Below are positions 37,501 to 64,000 of a stretch of DNA of 64,000 bases, piece by piece (positions within the stretch are counted from its first letter, which is position 1; the number at the start of each line of letters is the position of its first letter). The DNA comes from Pholis gunnellus (lineage: Eukaryota; Chordata; Actinopteri; Perciformes; Pholidae). The stretch lies in NCBI GenBank assembly GCA_910591455.2, contig OU342818.1, forward strand, positions 19,493,321-19,557,320, written 5' to 3'. The position numbers and the translations under genes are program-made. The notes beneath the pieces are model-generated. The model was not told the origin of the DNA and did not search any database. It saw nothing but the letters and a program-made list of their open reading frames with translations.

Positions 37501-38526
37501 TTGCCCCACACAGTGACCTATCACTGGCAGGACTCAAGAGCGCGACTGAGTCTTCCCCCCAGTTCAAACACTCACCGTCAGCATGGCTCCGAGAAGCCAG
37601 CTACTACCTGGGGGGCAGTTCTGAAAATATGCTGCGGCCTACCTCAGAGCTGTCCAGCTGTCCTCTATGGAGTTGTTTTTTTTCCATACTATACAACATT
37701 TCTACAACTGTGTGATTATAAATACCGTGGCTCATTGGGTAGAGAGGGTCGTCCGGTAACCGCAAGGCCGGCGGTTTCATCCTTGGCTGCTACATGTCCT
37801 GTGCCGAAGTATACCTGAGCAAGACACTAAACCCAGCCCACTGCTCCCAATATGCTAGGGATTGGTTAAATGCAGAGCTTGAATTTCATATGTATATAAT
37901 GACGACTATAATACATTTAATTTCATTATATTTTTTAAATAAAGATGTCTACATTTCCCTTTCTGTCCTGTAAGCTAAGCTCTTTTTTATTCTACTAAGT
38001 AAATAATCAATGTGAACAATTTGGTATTCAAGGAGGGATTTGGTAATCCTAAAATCAGTATGGTGGCACCAAACATCCTGAGCCAAATAACAAAAAGTGG
38101 TAGCAGTCAAAGTCTATTCTGAATCCAAAGTTACAGGTCAGATATGCTACTGGTTTACACGACAGGAGTTTGGTGCAAGTATCTTACCACAGCATCCTAC
38201 ATCAGACCCACGGGAAGCTTGAAGTGAGCTCTGAGGCAGACTGGCACAAAGACTTCCTGCCCCCAGGTAGCACTGAAAACTGGCCGACCATCTTTACACT
38301 CTGCTGACGGCAGCCTGCGGCTTGCCCCACACAGCGAGCTAACACTGGCATGGACTCAAGAGCGCGACTGAGTCTTCCCCCCAGTTCAAACACTCACCGT
38401 CAGCATGGCTCCGAGAAGCCAGCTACTACCTGGGGGGCAGTTCTGAAAATATGCTGCGGCCTACCTCAGAGCTGTCCAGCTGTCCTCTATGGAGTTGTTT
38501 TTTTTCCATACTATACAACAGTTCTA
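31504..38526. repeat. Large tandem array: ~821-bp unit, 8 full copies plus one partial, dimeric higher order
   Basis: Units begin with CATCCTGAGCC or CATCCTTAGCC at 31504, 32324, 33146, 33967, 34788, 35610, 36431, 37253 and 38074. Spacings are 820-822 bp and copies are nearly identical. Each unit has a ~470-bp non-repetitive part, a ~220-bp tRNA-derived SINE and a ~130-bp AT-rich end. Type A units carry CAGCGAGCTAACACTGG, GTGCCAAAG and TTTGATATTC. Type B units carry CAGTGACCTATCACTGG, GTGCCGAAG and TTTGGTATTC. From 33967 the order is B-A-B-A-B-A with an exact 1643-bp repeat. The unit at 31504 is A-like with private changes, 32324 is A at its start and B at its end, and 33146 is B. Open frames of 63-105 codons recur in every unit on both strands but match no known protein and follow from the repetition. 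Confidence 0.97.
31974..32194 (+). repeat. tRNA-derived SINE inside the first array unit (recurs in each full unit)
   Basis: TGGCTCATTGG at 31979-31989 differs from the A-box consensus TGGCNNAGTGG at one position. GGTTTCATCCT at 32023-32033 is a decayed B-box. Downstream come GAGCAAGACACTAAACCCAG and CACTGCTCCC, shared with the SINE family elsewhere in the window, and an AATAAAG tail near 32188-32194. The same insertion sits at the same place in all eight full units, so it was present before the array amplified. Confidence 0.85.
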
Positions 38527-38905
38527 CAACTGCAGTTGGCAGAGCACTACTGAGTCTTCCCCACAGTTCGAACGCTCACCGTCACCTTTGGTTCCGAGAA
38601 GCCATGGGCTACTAACCAGAATGTAGTTGTTAACATATACTGCAGGACACTCTCCAAACAGCTCAACACAGTGAGCATGAATCTGCTTACATGAAAGGGC
38701 AACACCCGACTGTAATAGGTTGAAAAGCCTCAGCCAACTAGCCAGATGATAGACCTTCACGTCAACAGGGAGCCCCCCCAGGAAGCCTGACCACAGTCAA
38801 ATAAAATAAAACTGTACTATAAATTATGAGCAGTTGTTTTCCCACGGCCTACCTCAGAGCCTCAGAGCCTCAGAGCTGTCCGGCTGTCCTCTGTAAAGTT
38901 TTGGA
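38527..38905. repeat. Diverged, rearranged copy of part of the array unit
   Basis: 38550-38650 (GAGTCTTCCCCACAGTTCGA, CGCTCACCGTCA, TTCCGAGAAGCCA, ACATATACTGC) matches the middle of the unit at clearly lower identity than the array copies have to each other. 38847-38895 (CGGCCTACCTCAGAG, CTGTCCGGCTGTCCTCT) matches the next block. Between them lie about 190 bp absent from the array units. A 9-bp CTCAGAGC-type triplication is at 38856-38876. Confidence 0.85.
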
Positions 38906-38909
38906 AGAT

Positions 38910-40060
38910 ACTGACTTTAATTTGCATATTAACCTGGCTTCATACATAAGATGACACGTCAACATTCTAATTTATTCGAGTCACAGAACAGTGCATGTTC
39001 CATCCAGCATTCTATTCTATTCTCAAGGGCAGATAATGTCTTCTTTTAGGGATTCACTATTTGCTAGTCCAGCGTTCACTATGTTTTCCATGGCACAGTT
39101 TTCACAAAACTCCACACATTATGACCCGTTAGCAGTAATGAAATAACCCAGTATATTACAAATAAAATGTGTCTATTGCTTTGCAGAGTCACAAGTCAGA
39201 ACAAAAGTTTAAGCTGTTGCAAGTAACTCAACAAATTCTCCTTTTAAGTTAAGCTGTCTATGTTTGCAAATTCATATTCAAATGCTAATATATTGCATCC
39301 CGTGTACTTGATGGTAACTATAGCAACATCCAATCTCACCTGCTCCTGAGATTGGGAATTAGTCAGTTGATGGATTTAAGACCTTAAAACTGTTTTGAAC
39401 TGAAGTATTTGGTGGTTAATAGTTATTAAGACAAATAATAATAATAAGTCTTTCTATTAATTATTTTTTGTTTGCGTGGCACGTTTCACCGCTCTGATTG
39501 GAAGAAAAGATTACCCAATTTATATTTTACTACTATGACTTATTTTGACATAATATAGGCCTACTATGACTTTATTCAATATGCTATACTGTGACTTATT
39601 TATTACTTTATTCGACATGCTAAAGCTAAACTATGACTTTTTTAGCTTGTGAAGTAATTCATATTTTGCTAGCTACAATGTTAGCGAGCAAGCAAGCTAA
39701 GGTTAGCCAGCTAGCTGTAATTTAGCTATCCTGCATGGATTTGGCAAAAACGTTTTGGACATACTTTATATGACTTTTTTCAATATACAATACTTAAACT
39801 TTTTAGACATACTGTAATGTGGCTTTTCTTTGACTTGGTCCATAATATTTTGCGACAAAGGATGTTCTGCTTAATGTTTAAAATGTAAAGGTATTGTGGA
39901 CTCTCATCTTAGTACAAATATTCATTTTTAATTGAAAGCTTTCTAAAATTCCTGTTTTTGGGGTCCCAGTAAAGGAGGACGATGCTGTAGGATCTCTGAA
40001 GTACTTAAACTGCAGGCTTGCTATCTTAGTGAGCGTGCAGTATGAGAAAAACGGAACTGT
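38910..40060. repeat. Intergenic sequence with degenerate ~25-bp TATGACTTTTTTCGACATAC-type repeat
   Basis: 39530-39645 and 39755-39830 hold imperfect repeats of an ACTATGACTT...TTCGACATGCTA type. The rest is unassigned AT-rich DNA with GCTAGC-rich pieces near 39660-39730. The same repeat resumes at 41400-41600. Confidence 0.7.
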
Positions 40061-40102
40061 GATCTCTTCGTATCACCGCTGTGCTTTCTGAAAGTTGGCA
40101 TG

Positions 40103-41382
40103 CTTCGAATGGGATCAACATTTATATTGCCTGTGAGAATGATTCCTGTTAAAGGGTGAAATTAGCCTTGTGTGTTTCTATTTTTTGGAACCTTTATCAA
40201 ATGCAGTCAGTTGTAACTTTTATTTTCTCACTTTGTTACCATAGACCTTTATGTCTTTTTTTTTTATTGTATCTGATATCTCTTTGTATCACCGCTGTGC
40301 TGTCAGAGTCATGCAGAGATTAGCTGTGAAATATTGTGTAATTTACATAAACACACATGACTGGATGAGATGCAGGACGAGGAGGAGCTTGTTGATGGCA
40401 GAGAGGAACCCTCAGAGGGAATTATTGTCCTGTGAATGACTTACTGTTTTCAGCCATAAGATTGTTAAGACTATATTTTCAGGGATCATTTCTATAGTGT
40501 TTGATTTGAGAAATGTGTTTCTAAAGTGTTTGGTCTTGCTAACCACGATGATGAGATGCAATATTTCCCACTGAGCGTGAAGCGGGCACAGAGAAGTGAT
40601 TCAGTTCACACACTTTCTGCCATTGATGACCGTTCTTTACTTCCTTGTGGAGTTAAGAGGTGGGGAATATCGACAGAGTGGTTTTCAGAAATTGTAAATT
40701 TAAAAAAAACACGATTGTTTCGCCAATACATGTTCGAGTCAGAGTCAGAGATTAGCTGTGAAATATTGTGTAATTTACACAAACACACATGACTGGATGA
40801 GATGCAAGACGAGGAGGAGCTTGTTGATGGCAGAGAGGAACCCTCAGAGGGAATTATTGTCCTGTGAATGACTTACTGTTTTCACCCGTAAGATTGTTAA
40901 GACTATACTTTCAGGGATCATTTCTATAGTGTTTGACTTGAGAAATGTGTTTCTAAAGTGTTTTGTCTCGCTAACCACGATGATGAGATGCGATATTTCC
41001 CACTGAGCATGAAGCGGGCACAGAGAAGTGATTCAGTTCACACACTTTCTGCCATTGATGACCGTTCTTTACTTCCTTGTGGAGTTAAGAGGTGGAGAAT
41101 ATGGACAGAGTGGTTTTCAGAATAAGTAAATGTCAAAAGAACACGGTTGTTTCGCCAATACATGTTAACATACAGCAGAGCTCTAAACAAAAGTGGAGAC
41201 AACACGCTTCGATGGGGCTAACATGTATATTGCCTGTGAGACTGCTTCCTGTTAAAGGGTGAAATTAGCCGTGTGTGTTTCTATTTTTTGGAACCTTTAT
41301 CAAATGCAGTCAGTTGTAACTTTTATTTTCTCACTTTGGTACCATAGACCTTTATGTCTTTTTTTTTATTGTATCTGATATT
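40103..41382. repeat. Nested duplication, order X-Y-Y'-X'
   Basis: Y (40314-40733) and Y' (40746-41165) are a near-identical tandem pair with 432-bp spacing, sharing GACTGGATGAGATGCA, GGAGGAGCTTGTTGATGGCA and TTTCGCCAATACATGTT. X (40103-40279) and X' (41207-41382) flank them as direct repeats sharing GTTAAAGGGTGAAATTAGCC and CAGTCAGTTGTAACTTTTAT. A short CTC.TTCGTATCACCGCTGTGCT block also occurs twice, near 40063 and 40281. No coding potential was recognised. Confidence 0.9.
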
Positions 41383-41399
41383 TTTGGGGCGATTTCTTT

Positions 41400-41600
41400 A
41401 TGGTATACTAAACTATGACATATTATTGTGACAGTGGCAGTGTGACTATATCCGTCAAACTATACTGTGACGTTTTACGACCTTTTCGACACACTATACT
41501 TTGATAATTTTTCAGCATACTATACAATGACTTTGTGACTTTCTTCGACATACTTTACCTTTAATGTTTTTGACATACAATATTGATTTTTTTTTGTGGA
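41400..41600. repeat. Degenerate TATGAC/CGACATAC minisatellite, right part
   Basis: Imperfect ~25-30-bp units such as CATACTATACAATGACTTTG and CTTCGACATACTTTACC. They are of the same type as 39530-39830. Confidence 0.7.
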
Positions 41601-42534
41601 CCTCTTGTCATTCCATACAATACAAGTGTTGACCTTTTTCATCCTGTACTATGAATCAACAACAATAATTCCAATAAATAAAGCTTGAGGACAGAGATGC
41701 GTTGTAAAATTGTTTGAAATCCAGTGCTTGTAAAAACTGTCCAAGGGCAAAGTCTCATAATAAAAAATATTTTAAAAATTAAAAGTGAAAAGAAAGGATC
41801 CAAATGTGACCATTTTATTTTTAATTTCATCCTGTTTTTTTTCTTTTTTTTTTTTTTTAGATTTTGAAGTTCTCATTACTTCCTTGCCTTCTGGGTAACA
41901 CTTCATTTTAATAGTGTTGAGATTGAAAATGGTTACACCATCCACTACAGCTGTGCCTTTATGTATATTTTTCAAAAACACAACATGTTTAAAGAATAAT
42001 ATAGAATTATTTAGTTTAGATAATTTGTTTCACAAGTACTATTAATTTCGTTTATTTCTTTTCATACGTGGAGTTTTAATGTCACTCCATGCTATCCAAG
42101 AGGGAACTTGTGTCATTATTTACCAACCAACGGTGGACCTCTGTCATTCCTTACAGTACAAGTGTGGACCTTTTTACTGTAAAGTGAATCCAAGTGTAGA
42201 CTGAGCACACTAGTATATTGAAAAGTTGATTTACATCCAGTGCTTGTGCAAACCGGTCAGGCAAGTATTTTGGAAAGGCTGATGACAAATCAGTTTTTAG
42301 TGAACTAAAACTGAAAAGAAAGAATCTTATTAAGTATTTAGGTACTTAAGTATTATATTCTTAATTTAACCCTGGTTGTTTTTGTATTTTCTTCCATTCT
42401 TTTAGATTCTAAAATACACGTTGCTCTCCTGCCTTCTTGGTAGCCATTTAAATTAATACAGTGCCAAAAATAAAACTTAAGGTATCCACTAAAGTTGATT
42501 ATTTTGTTACCATTTTTCTAAAACAAACATGTTT
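41596..42534. repeat. Diverged tandem duplication (41596-41990 and 42133-42534)
   Basis: Shared landmarks in order are GTGGACCTC then GTCATTCC, TACAAGTGT, ATCCAGTGCTTGT, TGAAAAGAAAG, CTTTTAGATT-like, CTTGCCTTCT or CCTGCCTTCTTGG, TATCCACTA-like and CATGTTT. Identity is moderate with many indels, so this duplication is older than the array. Confidence 0.8.
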
Positions 42535-42897
42535 CAAGAGACTGATGTCTTCACTAAGTGGCCTGTTAGCCCCTTCACAGTCTGAAAGACAGGCTTGGGG
42601 CTGCAAGCCATTCACACAATGGAGGAGTGTTTAAACGACGTGTGTGAATGGGGTCGTTAAAATCCCTGCCCCAGCCTGTAGGATGAGTGCTGCGCATGGA
42701 CTTAAACACTCACACACATGCAAGTCCCCACTTGGCTAAAATTAAAAAAAATCTACCAGAGGGCTTTGGACATGATTTCAGCTTGATATAAGGCATGACC
42801 ATCAGGGGACCTAAAGAATGTCCCCTGTTTGTTCCTCGGTGCGCAGTTAGTGGCTGTGTAACGACGCCTAAGCCCACTGTTGGATAGGTGCGCCGGT

Positions 42898-43034
<137 letters not shown>

Positions 43035-43039
43035 ATACT

Positions 43040-44110
43040 ACACATCCACTGCTATCACATTCTGTATCAGACACACACCCACACTGTACTTACTACTCCG
43101 GGAGCAGTGGAAGCAGGTTGTGTGTTGATGGTAAAAATGGTATTTTATCACCAGAACAGGTCGAAGAAATTAGCAACAGGGTGTATTTTGGATGTGCATG
43201 AAGCTTGTCAAATCCAAATCACAAATCCCCAGCATGGCTGTAGAAATGTGTCTCTGACACGTCGAGGATGTGCTTACAATACTGAAACTCATTTCAATTC
43301 ACCTGGTGGGGCATTCCAAATAAGAGCAGCCACTAATACCTTTTACACTGGCTTGGACGGCCAGCGTGTGGTTGAGAAATAATTTCCTCCTCAAGGACAT
43401 TTTTTTTCAATTATGCACTTTGGCTGGATGAACTGCACAGAGAGGCAAATTATCAGACGCCTGAGTGGTGAGTGTGTCTGCGAGATTGGCTGCTGTAGGG
43501 ATTATAACATGTGAGGCTGATATTCAGGGTGTGGGATGAATTTAAGAAATAAATGAAAAATTAAACGCCATTTATGTTTCTCCAGAGATTGAGACGAACT
43601 GTCACATGCTGCCTTGGCCTATCCCTGAGTTTCTTTATCAGACCGTATGGTTGGTCCAGCACTTGGGTTCAGACTGAGCATATCAACAATTTGATGGTCT
43701 GCCATGAAATGTATGTAAAATACACACACAGTCGTGTTTTCATGACTTTGAGGGACATTACACTGACTTACATTCTTTGTTTTTGGAGACTTACCCTAAA
43801 GCTAACCATAACCACTACCAGCCTGATCCTAACCTTAAACAACTTACCTCATGGAGACTTGCATTCAGTCCTTCCAATGCGACTGTGTAAATAGATTCAC
43901 ATCCCCACAGCACGGGTACAACACTCCTCTCTTCTCGAGTATCATCATTTCTGCCTTCTTTTTCAGATTCAATTTGGTACACATTCATGTTTCCCTCAGG
44001 ATGAATTGTAATAACTTTGGTGATGGCTAAGCTTTTCCTCTCTCTCTCTCATCAGGTCAAAATGTGTGTGCACTACTTTTTTGACCAAATACCTACAAAA
44101 CTGATAATAA
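43040..44110. other. Unassigned stretch
   Basis: The longest open frame here runs out of the CA tract (plus, 42888-43382) and has no family match. No gene was supported. Confidence 0.4.
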
Positions 44111-44111
44111 T

Positions 44112-44193
44112 ACAAAGAGGTGAAACACTTCGAGTGGTTGGAAGACTAGAAAAGCGCTATGCAAGTACGAGTCCATTACCATTCGGAATCTGT
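44112..44193 (+). repeat. SINE 3' tail fragment
   Basis: CACTTCGAGTGGTTGGAAGA, CTAGAAAAGCGCTATGCAAG and GAGTCCATTACCA form the tail seen in the complete copies at 29772-30068 and 49495-49797. Confidence 0.8.
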
Positions 44194-44295
44194 AAACACA
44201 GTTAAATGTTGGGAATATAATTTGAACACAGTCATGTACAATACATGTGTCGAGCCTTGCAGTGCTGAAATCTGATGCTAATAAGACCATTTGAT

Positions 44296-44440
44296 TCAAT
44301 TTTATTAGTACCGCCTAGAATCACAAGTTTGCCTCAGAGGGCTTCACTCGTACGGCCTCGTCTGTCCTTGGACCCTCCCCCCAAAGAACGGATGAAACCT
44401 CAGAGAGAGCACGAGAGGAGGGATCCTGTGTAATAGATGT
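44296..44440 (-). repeat. Teleost interspersed-repeat fragment
   Basis: TTCAATTTTATTAG, TTTGCCTCAGAGGGCTTCAC and GAGGAGGGATCC form a family also seen at 14330-14415 (opposite strand), 19650-19690 and 54196-54275. Confidence 0.65.
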
Positions 44441-44444
44441 CTCG

Positions 44445-45589
44445 TGGACAGACAAGTATAGCACCAGTCTGCTTAATTATCAAAATCAATAACTCAAACC
44501 CTGGTTGTGGATCTTTCCCAAACAAATACAAAAAACAAAACAATTTTCATTGAGAAAAACAAACCCGAGTCCGTACCATTAACAACAGATCATCACTGTC
44601 CATCAGCCACTAGAGGCCCTTTACACAGCAGCCATTTTGTCGCGTCATTGCAGGGTGAACGCAGATCGTATTCAGCTGACGACATTTTCATCATCTGTAA
44701 AATACCGTTGACTCGCGTTAAAGAACTGCAGAACAGAGCAACAACCTTCTAATACTGTGCATATATCATCAAGCCAAGTATCGGAGCTCACTGGAGTCAC
44801 CGTGGTGACTGTCACACCTTCTCCAGTCACCTCCCCTTCATCTTCAACACCGGCACACATCAGGAGTGTGTACATGAGCAATGTGTGGGAATGAAGCCAG
44901 TGACAGCTCTCATACCATCACTCCTCGTAATCAATCATAAGAAAATAAAGAAATGAAAACTTCCTCTTTAATGAAATGATATTTAGGATGGTGGATGCCA
45001 CTGACTGCGAGGCTGAACCAGCTGCACACATTTACAGGTTAGTTAGTTTTTGGCGTAAGTGCATTTCCTCCTTTTGAACGTACGCAAACATTTAGTGTTG
45101 ATCCTACACACTGTTGTATAAATGAGACCCCTGAGCAGGACAGTAGCAGATTAAAACATGCAGCAGCACGTGGAATCAGGAAATCAAGCTGCCACTCGAA
45201 CTCCGTGTCTTTCTTATGGGCTTACTACTTTACTTTCAGAATGTAAATGTACATGAACCGATTAAAGATTGTAGATATTTAATGTTTAGGTTTCTCTTTT
45301 CTGTTCACCTCCATTCTGTTTTTCATTCTTTCTGCCTCTCTTACAGGTTTATCAACGCCCTGTCCTTTCAATGGCTTATTCTCGTTCCTTTGTTCCACAC
45401 TACATACTCAATATATAACATACACGCAATCTATTCTACTATTCTGTTTTAGCATTTAGCATTCAAGAACGTGTGGTTACAAAAAGGGTGTTCCTCCTCC
45501 TCGGTGAGAACTTGTGAAAGATGATGAAACACGTCACCAGAAAAGAGAAGTGACACGGGGGTCCAACTACCGACATTGTACACTTGAAT
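44445..45589. other. Unassigned stretch downstream of adck1
   Basis: No gene or repeat family recognised. Short open frames only. Confidence 0.4.
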
Positions 45590-46184
45590 TCTTACATTTC
45601 TATTTCCTTTGACTTTATTCATCATAAATTATGAAACATCCACAGAGAACAGACATTGTAACATGTCACCGTAGGTAACAAAGATTAAAGGTCATTTGTT
45701 CTACAGCGAATAAAACATGAAAGAAAAAGAAAATAGAGCTTTGACACAAGCAACAAGAGTATGAAGGAACTATTTCTTATCTAATGGCCGAGAAGTTCTC
45801 TGCAGCGTCTCCAGATACGGTCAGTGAGCTCAGGTACTGTACACTGTATGTAAGATAGCAGTTCAAGTAAAGTTTATGAGAAATATTATCAGACAATAAT
45901 CATCGTAAATGTACAATTCATCCTGAGTGAAAGAAATACAATGGAAAATGTGTTAATATCAATACCGCCGACTGGACCGATGGTTGTCTCCTGGTGTGGA
46001 CAGACATCAGTATCTGGTGTCCTTCTATGTCTCCAAAGAGTTACAGAGTGTATCATTAAGATGAGTGGAACTCATGTATGTGTGTGTGTGTGTGTATGAG
46101 CACATATTCAAAATGTGTTCACAGTGTGTTACAACCTAACTTCCAGTATGTTGATAATGTCCCAGAGTGACGTCCAGATACGTC
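45590..46184 (-). other. adck1: adck1 putative 3' UTR
   Basis: This is the sequence downstream of the adck1 stop on the minus strand. The first clear AATAAA hexamer on that strand is at 45619-45614, read as TTTATT on the plus strand. That gives a 3' UTR of about 590 nt. It contains a short (GT)n tract on the plus strand near 46080. The end point is inferred from the hexamer only; no transcript evidence is available. Confidence 0.5.
45614..45619 (-). terminator. Candidate polyadenylation signal of adck1
   Basis: A canonical AATAAA on the minus strand, 566 nt past the adck1 stop codon, with no earlier canonical hexamer seen between them. It is the most economical signal for ending the transcript. 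Confidence 0.5.
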
Positions 46185-63639
<17,455 letters not shown>

Positions 63640-64000
63640 CTGTTGGGGACATGACGGAGGAAAAGGAAAAGGTGAAAGAATGCAAAAATGACACTTAAAA
63701 AAAAAATAGCTCAACCATTCGTAACGTGTCATGATTTATTCCTTCTTTTAAATGTTGTTGTCTTCTATGTTCTCACCTTCAGTACGTGTGACAATAGTAG
63801 TTTAGTGTTGTCATTATTAATGATTTATACACTGTGGTAGAACTGTTTTAGAAGGAAGGAATGATTTGATTTTGTGAGTGTTTTTGGTGTCTAAAAACCA
63901 TACAGACAGGGGGAGGCAGAGGAGGAAAGCCACAGTCAGCTGGGACAGTGTGGGCTGGCCATCAAAGCCACTGTGGTCGATGGCCATAACATTTTCAGAA
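63640..64000 (-). other. adck1: adck1 intron upstream of the catalytic-loop exon (partial)
   Basis: This is intron sequence bounded by the acceptor at 63641-63640 and running off the window edge. No exon was recognised in it. Confidence 0.7.

Noticed and set aside
31627..38393. Recurring 63-105-codon frames in the tandem array as a multicopy gene family
   Set aside because: They appear on both strands in overlapping frames, partly cover the SINE, lack any recognisable domain, and switch frame between A and B units. Repetition of one non-coding sequence explains them.
31504..38526. CRISPR array or rDNA-type gene cluster
   Set aside because: Unit length, eukaryotic context and SINE content exclude CRISPR. 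No rRNA or tRNA gene sequence is present; the tRNA-like part is a SINE head.
39660..39730. GCTAGC-rich palindromic sequence as a functional site
   Set aside because: TAGC/GCTA-rich stretches recur through the window (2520, 15130, 17270, 46800) and look like general fish repeat composition.
40540..40640. Box C/D snoRNA in the Y duplication (ATGATGA with CTGA)
   Set aside because: The C-like and D-like motifs are only about 18 nt apart and no terminal stem or properly placed second pair was found.

Overview
This window is vertebrate nuclear DNA, almost certainly from a teleost fish. It is intron-dominated, has dozens of dinucleotide microsatellites, and carries degraded transposons whose remnants read like teleost families: L2-type and other LINEs, a tRNA-derived SINE family, Ty3/gypsy with a SCAN-like gag, and a hAT-type MITE. 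Only one host protein-coding gene can be supported: the C-terminal part of adck1 (aarF-domain-containing kinase 1, UbiB family). It lies on the minus strand as four exons (63639-63490, 60268-60071, 49403-49210, 46344-46185). These join in phase to 233 codons plus a stop. The N-terminal exons lie beyond the right edge of the window.

Layout. 1-2.05 kb: LINE relics. 2.05-4.5 kb: nothing recognised. 4.55-6.18 kb: L2-like LINE relic holding a perfect 24-bp inverted repeat. 6.2-13.05 kb: non-coding, with several (CA/GT)n tracts and a repeat-poor, comparatively CpG-rich stretch at 10.3-13.05 kb that could be regulatory. 13.2-13.5 kb: LINE reverse-transcriptase relic. 14.9-15.1 and 26.8-27.0 kb: two relics sharing an AYKSLxxYNY motif. 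15.26-16.97 kb: broken Ty3/gypsy element. 18.0-21.7 kb: two LTR-like copies and an L2 relic. 22.4 kb: 9-bp minisatellite. 25.8-30.1 kb: SINE copies. 30.66-31.22 kb: solo LTR with a target-site duplication. 31.5-38.5 kb: large tandem array. 38.5-42.5 kb: several nested duplications. 45.6-64 kb: adck1 with large repeat-bearing introns.

The most striking structure is the array at 31504-38526. It has eight full copies and one partial copy of an ~821-bp unit, each carrying a tRNA-derived SINE. Variant sites alternate between two unit types, so from 33967 onward the true period is a 1643-bp dimer, a higher-order repeat. A diverged, rearranged copy of part of the unit sits just beyond the right edge and may be the ancestral locus.

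No bacterial-type operons, CRISPR arrays, genuine tRNA/rRNA genes or phage features were seen. Family assignments come from motif recognition without database searches. In human, NRXN3 lies downstream of ADCK1; no neurexin exon could be recognised here.
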